64,000 bases of DNA from Sandarakinorhabdus sp. AAP62 (GCF_000331225.1 NZ_ANFY01000003.1:295001-359000); one strand, 5' to 3'. Counted from the first letter of the stretch, positions 39,419 to 47,881 are shown. Notes: generated from the letters alone by a model not told the origin. Numbers and translations: made by a program.

Positions 39419-40000
39419 TCAGGCGGCGACAGCGGCCTTGCGGCGGCGCTGGATGGCGCCCACCAGGCCAAAGCCGGCGATCAGCATCGCCCAGCTGCGC
39501 GGTTCCGGCACGGCCGTAGGGTTGGCGTCGCGCACCACGAAGGTTTCGCTGCAGCAGCTGCCCTGGCTGGTGTTGCCTGGGAAGTTCCAGATGATGCCCG
39601 AGGCACCATCGCCGAAATCGCAGTGGCGGAACGTGTTGGAAAACCACGGCGTGGCGCAGGCGGTGGCCGCCGGGTTACCGCCCAAGAAGGTGGCGCCAGT
39701 GACGGCTTCGGTGCCACCGGCGGGCACGTTGGCGCCGGTGAAGCTGAAGAGCGAAGCCGTGAAGCCGGTGTTGAGGAAATCGGCAGTGGTGGCGATGCGC
39801 CAGCCCTGGGTGGACTGGAACGACAGGTCGATCGGGCCACAGCTGCCGGGCGCGAACGGATCGCAGGGGCTGGCCCAGGCCCAATCAAGGCCGCCGAAGG
39901 TGACATAGGCATTGGTCGGCACCGGCGCATCAATGAAAGCGGCCGAGGCCGGGGTGGCGAAGGCAGCGATGGCTGCCGCAGCTGCAAAAACGAAACGCAT
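39419..40000 (-). CDS. PEPxxWA-CTERM sorting-domain protein
   Basis: A 193-residue exported protein. The signal peptide MRFVFAAAAAIAAFATPASA is cleaved before AFID. The mature domain is aromatic- and Gly-rich with four cysteines (CDPFAPGSC, ACATPWF, RHCDFG) and another pair in GSCCSE, which could form disulfides. The tail VPEPRSWAMLIAGFGLVGAI with QRRRK is the sorting signal. No domain is recognised. It is the second such gene here and flanks rpmI-rplT on the other side. It is divergent from the VOC gene across 219 bases. Confidence 0.85.
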   Translation of the reverse strand: MRFVFAAAAAIAAFATPASAAFIDAPVPTNAYVTFGGLDWAWASPCDPFAPGSCGPIDLSFQSTQGWRIATTADFLNTGFTASLFSFTGANVPAGGTEAVTGATFLGGNPAATACATPWFSNTFRHCDFGDGASGIIWNFPGNTSQGSCCSETFVVRDANPTAVPEPRSWAMLIAGFGLVGAIQRRRKAAVAA

Positions 40001-40179
40001 TGTTAACCCCCTGGAAATACACCATAATGGTGGAGAATGTGATGCAATTTTCGTGCCACGCCTGAAAATCCTGCCTTATCAATGGGCACGTCTGTCATTA
40101 CGGGCGGCAAGTGTAAGAATTTCCGACACTTGGCCGTTGAACGACGCCCGTTGGCGCGCGCCGCTTGCGACTCAAGAAT

Positions 40180-40194
40180 GTTCTTGTTATGTTC
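40180..40194 (+). promoter_or_regulatory. Possible LexA box
   Basis: GTTC-TTGTTAT-GTTC is an exact match to the alphaproteobacterial LexA site GTTC-N7-GTTC, 25 bases before the VOC gene start. Eight fixed bases can occur by chance in 64 kb, so only the position gives weight. Confidence 0.35.
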
Positions 40195-40219
40195 AGGCAT
40201 TGCAAAGGGAGAACGGCAG

Positions 40220-40591
40220 ATGATCGGTTATGTCACCGTGGGTACCAATGATCTGGCGCGGGCGGCGAAATTCTATGATGCCGTCGCGGCCGAAATGGGT
40301 GTGGGTCGCATGATGGAATTTGATGGCTTCATTGCCTGGGGCACGCCGGGCGGCGCGGCCGGCATTGCCGCCACCAAGCCGTTCGATGGACATGCAGCCA
40401 GTGTTGGCAACGGCGTGATGGTGGCGTTCGAAGCCAAGGATCAGGCCCAGGTGGACCGGCTTTACGCCATCGCGCTGGCACATGGCGGCACCGATGAAGG
40501 CCCGCCCGGCCCGCGTGGCGACTCGGGCTTTTACGCCGGCTATTTCCGTGATCCGGACGGCAACAAGCTGAACGCGTTTGTGATGGGGTGA
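40220..40591 (+). CDS. VOC (glyoxalase-like) family protein
   Basis: A 123-residue vicinal-oxygen-chelate fold protein: MIGYVTVGTNDLARAAKFYDAVAAEMG start, GVMVAFEAKDQAQVDRLYAIALAHGGTDEGPPGPRG middle, and YAGYFRDPDGNKLNAFVMG end with the conserved D-P-D-G-N. The usual first metal His is replaced in YVTVGT, so metal binding is doubtful. The ATG at 40220 follows AAAGGGAGAA; a longer open frame upstream runs through the promoter region. The gap of 219 bases to the divergent PEPxxWA gene holds a CAAGTGT/ACACTTG inverted repeat near 40110-40133 and the possible LexA box. Confidence 0.85.
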   Translation: MIGYVTVGTNDLARAAKFYDAVAAEMGVGRMMEFDGFIAWGTPGGAAGIAATKPFDGHAASVGNGVMVAFEAKDQAQVDRLYAIALAHGGTDEGPPGPRGDSGFYAGYFRDPDGNKLNAFVMG

Positions 40592-40619
40592 GCCGCGTTA
40601 CGGCGCGGCGTGTGATGGT

Positions 40620-41192
40620 TCAGGCCCGTCCCGGCGTTGCCGACAGGTTCGCCACGGCCACCCCGGTCAGGGCAAAGGCGCGTTCCCAGCGCTTGTCGAT
40701 CGGTGTGTCCCAAACGGTGGTGGCGTCACCCGGCGCGAGGTGCCAACCGTGCTGGCGCATTTCCATGTCGAGCTGGCCGGCGCCCCAGCCGGCATAGCCC
40801 AGCACCATGTGCCAGCGTTTCGGCCCGTCGCCGCGGGCGATCGCCTGCAGCACATCAAGTGTGGAGGTGAAGGCCCAGGCATTGCCCACCCTGATCGTGC
40901 CGGATGCGGCATAATCGGCCTCATGCAGCACAAATCCGTGGCCGGGTTCGACCGGGCCGCCTTCCAGCACCGGGGCATCGGGCACCACACCGGGATCGAT
41001 GTCGAGCTGTTGCAACAGATCATGCAGGCGCAGATCCGGGTGCGGCCGGTTGATCACCAGGCCCAGCGCGCCGCCTTCATCATGCAGGCACATGGCGATG
41101 ACCGTGCGATCAAACCGGTCATCGCCGATGCCAGGCATCGACAGCAGCAATTGGCCGGAAAGAAATGGCGCGGTTTCCACGCCAGCCACCAT
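40620..41192 (-). CDS. YqgE/AlgH family protein
   Basis: A 190-residue cytoplasmic protein of the UPF0301 family: FLSGQLLLSMPGIGDDRFDRTVIAMCLHDEGGALGLVINRP near residues 10-50, VLEGGPVEPGHGFVLH near 80, VLGYAGWGAGQLDMEM near 140, then WDTPIDKRWERAFALTGV. These are all family landmarks; function is unclear, though AlgH affects alginate regulation in Pseudomonas. The ATG at 41192 gives the usual family length; the open frame runs about 100 codons further. It is divergent from the peroxiredoxin gene and convergent with VOC, where a GCCGCG-CGCGGC hairpin lies in the 28-base gap. Confidence 0.88.
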   Translation of the reverse strand: MVAGVETAPFLSGQLLLSMPGIGDDRFDRTVIAMCLHDEGGALGLVINRPHPDLRLHDLLQQLDIDPGVVPDAPVLEGGPVEPGHGFVLHEADYAASGTIRVGNAWAFTSTLDVLQAIARGDGPKRWHMVLGYAGWGAGQLDMEMRQHGWHLAPGDATTVWDTPIDKRWERAFALTGVAVANLSATPGRA

Positions 41193-41355
41193 AGGCCGGC
41201 GCCTGGCGCGGGACAACGTCACAAGCGCGGTGGACGCGAGACAAGCTCGGCATGCGCGGTTCAGAGCAAATACAAGCGAGACTGGCACGCGCGCTGGACG
41301 CGGGTTGGGGCCAAGGCTAGGAAAGCCGGGCAGATATGCCCCTGGGAGAATGAAC

Positions 41356-41841
41356 ATGTCGATCAAGGTTGGTGATTCGATTCCGACAATGACCCTTGTG
41401 AAGGCAACCGCCGATGGCCCGGCGCCGGTGACGACGGCCGAACTGTTCGGCGGCCGCACCGTGGCGTTGTTCTCGGTGCCCGGCGCCTTCACGCCCACCT
41501 GCTCGGCCCGCCACCTGCCTGGCTATGTCGAACATGCCGAAACCTTTCTGCGCAACGGCGTTGATGAGGTCGTCTGCGTGTCGGTCAACGATGCCTTCGT
41601 GATGGCGGCCTGGGGCAAATCGGCCAACGCCACAGGCAAGGTGACGATGATCGCCGATGGCAATGGCGATTTCTCGAAAGCGCTGGGCCTCACTTTTGAT
41701 GGCAGCGCCTATGGCATGGGCATTCGTGGCCAGCGTTTCTCGATGATCGTGCGGGACGGCAAGGTCGCCGAGCTCAACATCGAACCGCCTGGCGCCTTTG
41801 GCGTGTCGTCGGCCGAACATCTGCTGGGGCAACTGGCCTGA
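41356..41841 (+). CDS. Prx5-type peroxiredoxin
   Basis: A 161-residue atypical thioredoxin-fold peroxidase reducing hydrogen peroxide and alkyl hydroperoxides. The peroxidatic Cys is in VPGAFTPTCSARHLPGY (near residue 49), with the T-x-x-C motif. Further family segments are DEVVCVSVNDAFVMAAWGK, MIADGNGDFSKALGL and GMGIRGQRFSMIVRDGKVAELNIE. No resolving Cys in the 1-Cys-type positions is seen. Start: ATG 41356 has GGGAG at 7 bases; an ATG two codons earlier is too close. It runs straight into the next gene. Confidence 0.92.
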   Translation: MSIKVGDSIPTMTLVKATADGPAPVTTAELFGGRTVALFSVPGAFTPTCSARHLPGYVEHAETFLRNGVDEVVCVSVNDAFVMAAWGKSANATGKVTMIADGNGDFSKALGLTFDGSAYGMGIRGQRFSMIVRDGKVAELNIEPPGAFGVSSAEHLLGQLA

Positions 41842-44111
41842 GCCTGAAACCCACCAGCTCGGCGGGCCAGCGGGTCCGCGCTGGCCTGACCCGTCGCAAT
41901 CTGCTGATTGCGGCGGTGGCTGGCTCTGGTCTGGCCATCGGCTGGGCCGTGTGGCCGCGCGCGACCCGGCTGAACTGGGCGGCGGCCCCCGGCGAATCGC
42001 TGATCAATGCCTATCTGAAGATTGGCCCCGATGGCCGCATCACCGTGGCGGTGGCGCAAGCCGAAATGGGCCAGGGCATCTGGTCGGCACTGGCGCAGAT
42101 CATTGCCGATGAACTGGGCGCCGATTGGCAGACGGTGGGGGTGGAACCGGCGCCGCTGGGCCCGGATTATGCCAATCCCGGATTGACGGCGGCATCGGCG
42201 GCGCGCCAATCCGAGCCGCTGCGCAGCCTCATCCTGGGCGCCGGCCGGCGCGTGGCGCGCTTCCTCGATTTCCAGATCACCGGCGGTTCCAACAGCGTGC
42301 GCGCCTGGGAAATGCCGCTGCGGGCCGCTGGCGCTGCTGCCCGCGAAATGCTGGTGAAGGCTGCCGCCCGGCGCTGGCAGGTGGAGTGGACCGAAGTCGA
42401 TACGGCCGGCGGTTTTGTCATCTACAAGGCCAACCGGCTGGCCTTCCACGAACTGATGGCCGATATCGACCCCAATGACGCGCCGGTGGAGCCGACGCTG
42501 CGCAGCGAGCGCCGGCTCGCCGGCCAGCCAGTGCTGCGGCTCGACATTCCTGCCAAGGTTGATGGCTCGGCGCGCTTCGGCATCGATGTGCGGCTGCCCA
42601 ACATGGGCTTTGCCGCCATCGCGCAGGGGCCGCTCGGGTCTAGGCCGGCGCCGCTGGGCAAAGTGGTGCTGCCCCCTGGCGTTCGTCTGGTGGAAGAAGA
42701 AAGCTTCGTCGCCTGCGTGGCCGACAATTGGTTTGCCGCACACAAGGCCGTCACGGCGCTGCCGATCAAATGGCAGCAGGGCAAGGACGAGGCGCCTGGC
42801 CCCTGGCAGATTGCCGCCGTCCGCGGGGCGCTGGCCGCCGATGGAAAACCCTTTGGGCCAACCGGAAGGGTGGGCGAAGTGGTGCGCGACGAAGGTGATG
42901 TCGGCGCCGTGCTGAAGTCCGGCGTCCTCACCGTTGAATATAGTCTGCCCTTCCTCGCCCATGCCTGCCTCGAACCGATGACGGCGACGGCGCGCGTGGT
43001 GGACGACCGTGCCGAGATCTGGGCGCCCACGCAGAGTGCCAGCCTGGCCGCACGCGCCGTGGCGCGGGCGCTGGGCAGTGATGATGTGATCATTCACCCG
43101 ACGCTGATTGGCGGTGGTTTCGGCCGCAAGGTGGAAGGCGATGCCTGCGCCCAGGCTGCGCTGATCGCCCGCGCCGTGGGCCGGCCGGTGCAGCTGATCT
43201 GGAGCCGCGAAGAGGATTTCGGCCACGACATGTATCGCCCGGCCGCCGCAGCGCGCCTGCATGGCAAGGCAACGCCGGCCGGCATCCAGGGCTGGAACAC
43301 TGCCATCGCCGTGCCCGACGTGGGGGCGGCCTTTGCCGGGCGCAACATCGGCCGCATCGCTGGCGGGCCATCGGCGGGTGCCGGCGCCATCGAAGGCGCG
43401 GTGGAACTGCCCTATGCCATTCCCAACATGCGCGTGCAGCATTGCCTGGCCGATTGCACCGCGCCGCTGGGTTTCTGGCGCAGTGTTGGCCACAGTTTCA
43501 CTGGCTTCATCGTCGAATCCTTCGTGGATGAACTGGCGATCGCCGCCGCCGTTGATCCCGCCAGCTTCCGCCTCACCATGCTGAAGGACAAGCCGCGCCA
43601 TGCTGCCGTGTTGCAGGCGGTGATGGAAATGGGCGGGCCGCTGGGCCGCGACGATGGCGGCAGCGACAGCCCTACCGATCCTGTGGTTGGCCGCGGCCTG
43701 GCGCTGGTCGAAAGTTTCGGCAGCATCGTCGCCCAGATTGCCGAGGTGGAAGCCGTGCCGGGTCAACGCCCGCGCGTCACCCGGGTATGGGCGGCGGTCG
43801 ATTGCGGGCGGGTGATCAACCCCGATACGGTGGTGGCGCAGATCGAAGGCGGCATCATCTATGGCCTGTCTGCCGCGCTTTTTGGCCGCATCGATTTTGC
43901 ACAGGGCGCGGTGGCGCAGAGCAATTTTCACGCCTATCCGCTTGTCACCATGGCCGATTGCCCCGAAATCGAAACGCGCATCATCGCGTCTGATGCTGAT
44001 CCCGGCGGCATTGGCGAACCCGGCACGCCGCCGATCGCGCCGGCGGTGGCCAATGCGCTGTTTGCCGCCACGGGCAAGCGTTGGCGCAACCTGCCCTTCT
44101 TTTCCGCATGA
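41838..44111 (+). CDS. Molybdopterin-binding aldehyde/isoquinoline oxidoreductase large subunit (IorB-like)
   Basis: A xanthine-oxidase-family catalytic subunit of 731-757 residues. Features: AYLKIGPDGRITVAVAQAEMGQGIWSALAQIIADEL near the N-terminus, the SNSVRAWEMPLRAAGAAAREML segment, TLIGGGFGRKVEGDACAQAA near 425, and the catalytic-Glu motif GGIGEPGTPPIAPAVANALF at the C-terminus. An in-frame LTRRNLLIAAVAGSG lies upstream of the first usual start (GTG 41916); this looks like a Tat twin-Arg signal. The only codon that would include it is CTG at 41838, which overlaps the peroxiredoxin stop as CTGA. The usual 2Fe-2S small subunit gene is missing nearby. hemH overlaps its stop. Confidence 0.85.
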   Translation: MSLKPTSSAGQRVRAGLTRRNLLIAAVAGSGLAIGWAVWPRATRLNWAAAPGESLINAYLKIGPDGRITVAVAQAEMGQGIWSALAQIIADELGADWQTVGVEPAPLGPDYANPGLTAASAARQSEPLRSLILGAGRRVARFLDFQITGGSNSVRAWEMPLRAAGAAAREMLVKAAARRWQVEWTEVDTAGGFVIYKANRLAFHELMADIDPNDAPVEPTLRSERRLAGQPVLRLDIPAKVDGSARFGIDVRLPNMGFAAIAQGPLGSRPAPLGKVVLPPGVRLVEEESFVACVADNWFAAHKAVTALPIKWQQGKDEAPGPWQIAAVRGALAADGKPFGPTGRVGEVVRDEGDVGAVLKSGVLTVEYSLPFLAHACLEPMTATARVVDDRAEIWAPTQSASLAARAVARALGSDDVIIHPTLIGGGFGRKVEGDACAQAALIARAVGRPVQLIWSREEDFGHDMYRPAAAARLHGKATPAGIQGWNTAIAVPDVGAAFAGRNIGRIAGGPSAGAGAIEGAVELPYAIPNMRVQHCLADCTAPLGFWRSVGHSFTGFIVESFVDELAIAAAVDPASFRLTMLKDKPRHAAVLQAVMEMGGPLGRDDGGSDSPTDPVVGRGLALVESFGSIVAQIAEVEAVPGQRPRVTRVWAAVDCGRVINPDTVVAQIEGGIIYGLSAALFGRIDFAQGAVAQSNFHAYPLVTMADCPEIETRIIASDADPGGIGEPGTPPIAPAVANALFAATGKRWRNLPFFSA

Positions 44112-45133
44112 CGGCACCGCTGGTCCTGCCGCCGTTGGCCCTGCCCACCGATCACCCGCCGGTGCGGGCCGGGCGGGTTGGCGTTTTGATGGTCAATCTG
44201 GGCTCGCCCGATGCGCCAGATGTGCCGGCGGTGAAGCGTTTCCTGCGCGAATTCCTGTCCGACAGTCGGGTGATCGAGATCCCGCAGATCCTGTGGCAGC
44301 CAATCCTGAACCTGCTCATCCTCAATATCCGCCCGCGCACCACGGCCGCCAACTATGCCAAGGTGTGGATGGACGAAGGCTCGCCGATTACCGTTCATAC
44401 CCGCCGCCAGGCCGAAGCGATGCAGGCACGGCTGGGCCATGCCGTGATGGTGGATTGGGCCATGCGCTATGGCACGCGCACCATCGCCGATCGGCTGGCG
44501 GCGCTGCAGAAGGCCGGTTGTGACCGCATCCTGCTGGCGCCGATGTATCCGCAATATTCCGCTGCCACCAATGCGACCGTTGTCGATGATGCCGCCCGTG
44601 CGCTGATGGCGATGCGCTGGCAGCCGGCCTTGCGCACCATGGCGCCCTATTTCGATAATCCCGATCACATCGCGGGCCTCGCGCAATCGATCCGCGAGGG
44701 TGTGGCCGGGCTGGATTTCGAACCCGATCTGATCGTCACCAGTTTCCATGGCATGCCGCTGCGCACGCTGGAGGCGGGCGATCCCTATCATTGCCAGTGC
44801 CTGAAGACCGGGCGCCTGCTGCAGGAAGCGCTGGGCCGGCCAGTGAAGGTGACCTTCCAGTCGCGCTTTGGCCGCGCCGAATGGCTGAAACCCTATACCG
44901 ACGACACGCTGCTCAGCCTGCCGAAACAGGGCGTGGAAAAGATTGCCGTCGTCTGCCCGGGCTTTGCTGCTGATTGCCTCGAAACACTGGAAGAAGTGGC
45001 GATGGAAGGCCGGGATGAATTCATCGAGGCTGGCGGCAAGAATTTTGCCTATATTCCCTGCCTGAACGACAGTGACACCGGAATGGCCATGCTGGAAGCC
45101 ATCATGCGCCGCGAATTGGCCGGGTGGCTCTGA
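44108..45133 (+). CDS. hemH: Ferrochelatase
   Basis: A 341-residue enzyme that inserts ferrous iron into protoporphyrin IX, the last haem step, at the membrane face. Seen: GVLMVNLGSPDAPDVPAVKRFLREFLSDSRVIE near residues 23-55, LAPMYPQYSAATNA near 148, the active-site His in VTSFHGMPLRTLEAGDPYHCQC near 213, TFQSRFGRAEWLKPYTD near 248 and CPGFAADCLETLEEVAMEGRDEF near 277. The chosen ATG overlaps the preceding stop (ATGA). The link with a molybdoenzyme and a peroxiredoxin may reflect redox stress. Confidence 0.96.
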   Translation: MTAPLVLPPLALPTDHPPVRAGRVGVLMVNLGSPDAPDVPAVKRFLREFLSDSRVIEIPQILWQPILNLLILNIRPRTTAANYAKVWMDEGSPITVHTRRQAEAMQARLGHAVMVDWAMRYGTRTIADRLAALQKAGCDRILLAPMYPQYSAATNATVVDDAARALMAMRWQPALRTMAPYFDNPDHIAGLAQSIREGVAGLDFEPDLIVTSFHGMPLRTLEAGDPYHCQCLKTGRLLQEALGRPVKVTFQSRFGRAEWLKPYTDDTLLSLPKQGVEKIAVVCPGFAADCLETLEEVAMEGRDEFIEAGGKNFAYIPCLNDSDTGMAMLEAIMRRELAGWL

Positions 45134-45246
45134 ACAAAGGGATAAACGCCGGTTGAACCTGTCACAAATCCGGCCCAAGATGCGGGCCAAGCCTGTCAGG
45201 GAATAGGCAGGCAGAAGGCAACTTGGGAAGAAGGGATGGGCGGCAT

Positions 45247-45969
45247 ATGGCAAGGGTAGCAGTGGTCACCGGCGGTACGCGCGGCATTGGTGAAGCGATC
45301 AGCATCGCCCTGCGCGACATGGGAATGACGGTGGCGGCCAATTATGGCGGCAGCGATGACAAGGCCCGCGCCTTCACCGAAAAGACCGGCATCAAGAGCT
45401 ACAAGTGGAATGTCGCCGATCACGAGGCCTGCCTTCAGGGTTGCGCGCAGGTGGCGGCCGAGCTGGGCCCCATCGATGTGGTGGTCAACAACGCCGGCAT
45501 CACCCGTGACGGCACCTTGATGAAGATGAGCTGGGACGCGTGGGACGAGGTGATCCGCGTCAATCTGGGCGGCTGCTTCAACATGGCCAAGGCCACATTT
45601 GCGGGCATGAAGGAGCGCGGGTTTGGCCGGTTCGTGCAGATCGGCAGCATCAACGGCCAGGCCGGGCAATATGGCCAGGTGAATTATGCCGCCGCCAAAT
45701 CGGGCATCCACGGCTTCACCAAGGCGCTGGCGCAGGAAGGCGCCAAGTTCGGCATCACTGCCAACGCGATTGCGCCCGGCTATATCGATACCGACATGGT
45801 CGCCGCCGTGCCGCCGGATGTGCTGGCCAAGATCGTGGCCAAGATTCCGGTCGGCCGGCTGGGCCAGGCCAGCGAGATCGCGCGGGCCGTCGCCTTCCTG
45901 GTGAGCGAGGATGCAGGGTTCATCACGGGCTCCACCATGTCGGTCAACGGCGGGCAGCATATGTATTGA
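45247..45969 (+). CDS. phaB: Acetoacetyl-CoA reductase
   Basis: A 240-residue SDR making (R)-3-hydroxybutyryl-CoA for polyhydroxyalkanoate synthesis. Cofactor motif TGGTRGIG is at residues 8-15, NNAGITRDGTLMKMSWDAWDEVI near 87 is diagnostic of PhaB, the catalytic Ser is in QIGSINGQAGQYGQVNYAAAKSG near 138, with Tyr and Lys of YAAAK, and the tail FITGSTMSVNGGQHMY is typical. NADPH is the expected cofactor. Start ATG 45247 was chosen to match family length; the open frame starts 8 codons earlier. No phaA or phaC is in the window. Confidence 0.95.
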   Translation: MARVAVVTGGTRGIGEAISIALRDMGMTVAANYGGSDDKARAFTEKTGIKSYKWNVADHEACLQGCAQVAAELGPIDVVVNNAGITRDGTLMKMSWDAWDEVIRVNLGGCFNMAKATFAGMKERGFGRFVQIGSINGQAGQYGQVNYAAAKSGIHGFTKALAQEGAKFGITANAIAPGYIDTDMVAAVPPDVLAKIVAKIPVGRLGQASEIARAVAFLVSEDAGFITGSTMSVNGGQHMY

Positions 45970-45974
45970 CGCGC

Positions 45975-46110
45975 AGCGCCCAAATTGCCTGTTTCTGGCG
46001 CGCGGGCCGCGCGCCGACAGGCGCAAGCGCGGTCGGCGGGGCGCCGCGCGCTTCTGCGCGGCGAACCCGTCCGACGAGTCCGCGGCTTTGCCGCGGACCT
46101 GCTCGCTGAA
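45975..46110. repeat. GC-rich hairpin cluster between phaB and the RHH gene
   Basis: No gene is seen. It contains a GCCGCGC/GCGCGGC hairpin (46043-46062) and a perfect 8-bp GTCCGCGG/CCGCGGAC hairpin (46078-46098). Pieces such as CCGCGCGCCGAC and CGTCCGACG recur around the ilvC terminator at 54870-54970, so the two places may carry diverged copies of one element. Confidence 0.45.
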
Positions 46111-46115
46111 GTGAC

Positions 46116-46325
46116 ATGAGCCCGAAGAAATACAGCCTCACCATCCAGGGCCATTCGACCAGCCTGACCCTGGAACCGATCTTCTGGCAGGCGCTCAGCG
46201 AGGCGGCTTCGGCCGAGGGCAAGTCGTTAGCGGCGCTGGTCGCCGAAATCGACGAAGCGCGCACCACCAACCTGTCGAGCGCGGTGCGCGTGTGGCTGTT
46301 TGAGCGGGCGCAGGCCCAGCCCTAG
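46116..46325 (+). CDS. RHH_4 ribbon-helix-helix protein
   Basis: A 69-residue protein of the alphaproteobacterial RHH_4 family (PF13467 type). The body YSLTIQGHSTSLTLEPIFWQALSEAASAEGKSLAALVAEIDEARTTNLSSAVRVWLFERA fits the ribbon-helix-helix consensus: a beta strand SLTLE for DNA contact, then two helices. Family function is unknown, though DNA binding as a dimer is expected. The stop codon TAG and that of the opposite DUF1295 gene lie in the same CTAG. Confidence 0.85.
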   Translation: MSPKKYSLTIQGHSTSLTLEPIFWQALSEAASAEGKSLAALVAEIDEARTTNLSSAVRVWLFERAQAQP

Positions 46326-47116
46326 CCGCGTTTGGGCGGCAGCGGGAAGAAGCCCGAGGTGCGGCGGATATAGTCTTCATAACCCGGCCGGTGCTTCTTC
46401 AGGCTGTGCTCCAGCATCGGCGCGCCGGACCAGCGGGTGAGGGTGAAGCTGAGGAACAATGGGCCCACCACTGTCCACCACGGCGCACCGGCGGCGATGC
46501 CGACGATGAAGATGCCCCACCAGGCGGTGAAATCGCCGAAATAATTGGGGTGGCGGGTGTAGCGCCAAAGCCCGGTATCCATCACCTTGCCCTTGTTGGC
46601 GGGATCGGCGCGGAAGGCTTCCAGTTGTGCGTCGCCGATGCTTTCAAAGGCGATGCCGATCAGCGCGAGGGCGGCCCCGGCGACGCCCCACAGCGGCAGC
46701 GCCGCGCCGTTATCGGCGAGCACGCCGGCCTGGGCGGGCAGCGACACACCCCACAGCAGCGGCCCCTGCATGCCGAACGCGCGGAACCAGGCCGCCTTGG
46801 CAAAGCTCATGCCCTGTTTTTCCACGGCATGGCCGATGATGCGTTCATAGCGCGGATCGCGGCCCAGCCGGCGCCAGCGGGTGATCAGGTGTGTGCCCAG
46901 CCGCAGCCCCCACAGGCCGACCAGCACGACCAGCGCCCAGCCAGCCGGCCCAGCCACGCCGCCGTTCAGCAGCGCGGCAACGGCCACGGCAAACACCATG
47001 CCATAAGCCCAGATGGCATCGATGAAGGAAACATCGCGGATGGACACGGCATAGCGCCAGCACAGGGCCATCAGCCCGATAACGGCGGCAAGGGTAATCG
47101 CGAGATTGGTCAGCAT
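46322..47116 (-). CDS. DUF1295 (steroid 5-alpha-reductase-like) membrane protein
   Basis: A 264-residue membrane protein with about six hydrophobic helices. The signature GLWRYTRHPNYFGDFTAWWGIFI (near 195) is shared by DUF1295 and the isoprenylcysteine methyltransferase/steroid reductase superfamily, and the C-terminal KKHRPGYEDYIRRTSGFFPLPPKRG is typical. The reaction is unknown. It shares its terminal CTAG with the convergent RHH gene and starts 9 bases after the acyltransferase stop on the same strand. Confidence 0.88.
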   Translation of the reverse strand: MLTNLAITLAAVIGLMALCWRYAVSIRDVSFIDAIWAYGMVFAVAVAALLNGGVAGPAGWALVVLVGLWGLRLGTHLITRWRRLGRDPRYERIIGHAVEKQGMSFAKAAWFRAFGMQGPLLWGVSLPAQAGVLADNGAALPLWGVAGAALALIGIAFESIGDAQLEAFRADPANKGKVMDTGLWRYTRHPNYFGDFTAWWGIFIVGIAAGAPWWTVVGPLFLSFTLTRWSGAPMLEHSLKKHRPGYEDYIRRTSGFFPLPPKRG

Positions 47117-47125
47117 AGGGGAGGA

Positions 47126-47755
47126 TCAGGCCGCTTTGTCAAAAGGTTGCACATTGGCGGACAGGATGGATTTCATCGCCTTGTCCGGGTGTTTGGGCGT
47201 CGTGGATTGATAGAACTCCTCCACCCGCGCCATGTCGGCGGCATAATCACCGGTGGGCATGAAGGCCAGCGCCAGCCCGCCGGTTTTTTTGGCATAATCC
47301 ATCATGCCGACGATCAGTGGCACCTGGGCGCCTACCGCGATGTGATAGAAACCGGTTTTCCATTGCCCCACCGATTTGCGGGTGCCCTCCGGTGCGATGG
47401 TGAGCAGGAATTCATCGCGGCGATTGAACTCGTCGATCATGGCCTGGACATAGTTGCCGCCCTTTTCGCGGTTCACTTCCACGCCGCCCATTTCGCGCAT
47501 GAACTTGCCCAACGGCCAGCGGAACAATTGCCGTTTGGCCATGAAGCTGGTTTCGATGCCGAGATCGCGGGTGAGGCCGATATAATAGACGAAATCCCAG
47601 TTCGATGTGTGCGGCGCCGCGATAATGATCGCCTTTTTCGGAATCGGCCGGATCGCGATCGATTTCCAGCCCATGGCGTAATAGAAACGCACCAGCAGCC
47701 ATTCCAGCAGCCGTGACAGCCCACTCTTTGTCCCGCCCTGCATGGCGCTCCCCAT
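47126..47755 (-). CDS. 1-acyl-glycerol-3-phosphate acyltransferase-like protein
   Basis: A 209-residue PlsC-superfamily acyltransferase. The catalytic H-x4-D is in APHTSNWDFVYYIG near residue 50 (H52/D57 area), and the substrate-binding EGTR motif in IAPEGTRKSVGQWKTGFYHIA near 125. The short length and lack of a long membrane segment fit the small alphaproteobacterial type. The ATG at 47755 is preferred; AGGA lies 9 bases before. It is on the same strand as and probably cotranscribed with the DUF1295 gene, 9 bases apart, suggesting a lipid role for both. Confidence 0.88.
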   Translation of the reverse strand: MGSAMQGGTKSGLSRLLEWLLVRFYYAMGWKSIAIRPIPKKAIIIAAPHTSNWDFVYYIGLTRDLGIETSFMAKRQLFRWPLGKFMREMGGVEVNREKGGNYVQAMIDEFNRRDEFLLTIAPEGTRKSVGQWKTGFYHIAVGAQVPLIVGMMDYAKKTGGLALAFMPTGDYAADMARVEEFYQSTTPKHPDKAMKSILSANVQPFDKAA

Positions 47756-47881
47756 GTTTGGCCAGTCCTGCCCGGCTGACCTTTGCCAGATTCTGACCTG
47801 GTTGTGACACAGCATCGCGGATGCGGGGGGATGCTGTCAAATGGGGTGTCAATTTGGCGCTGCGCGGCTAAGGCGGGCCCC

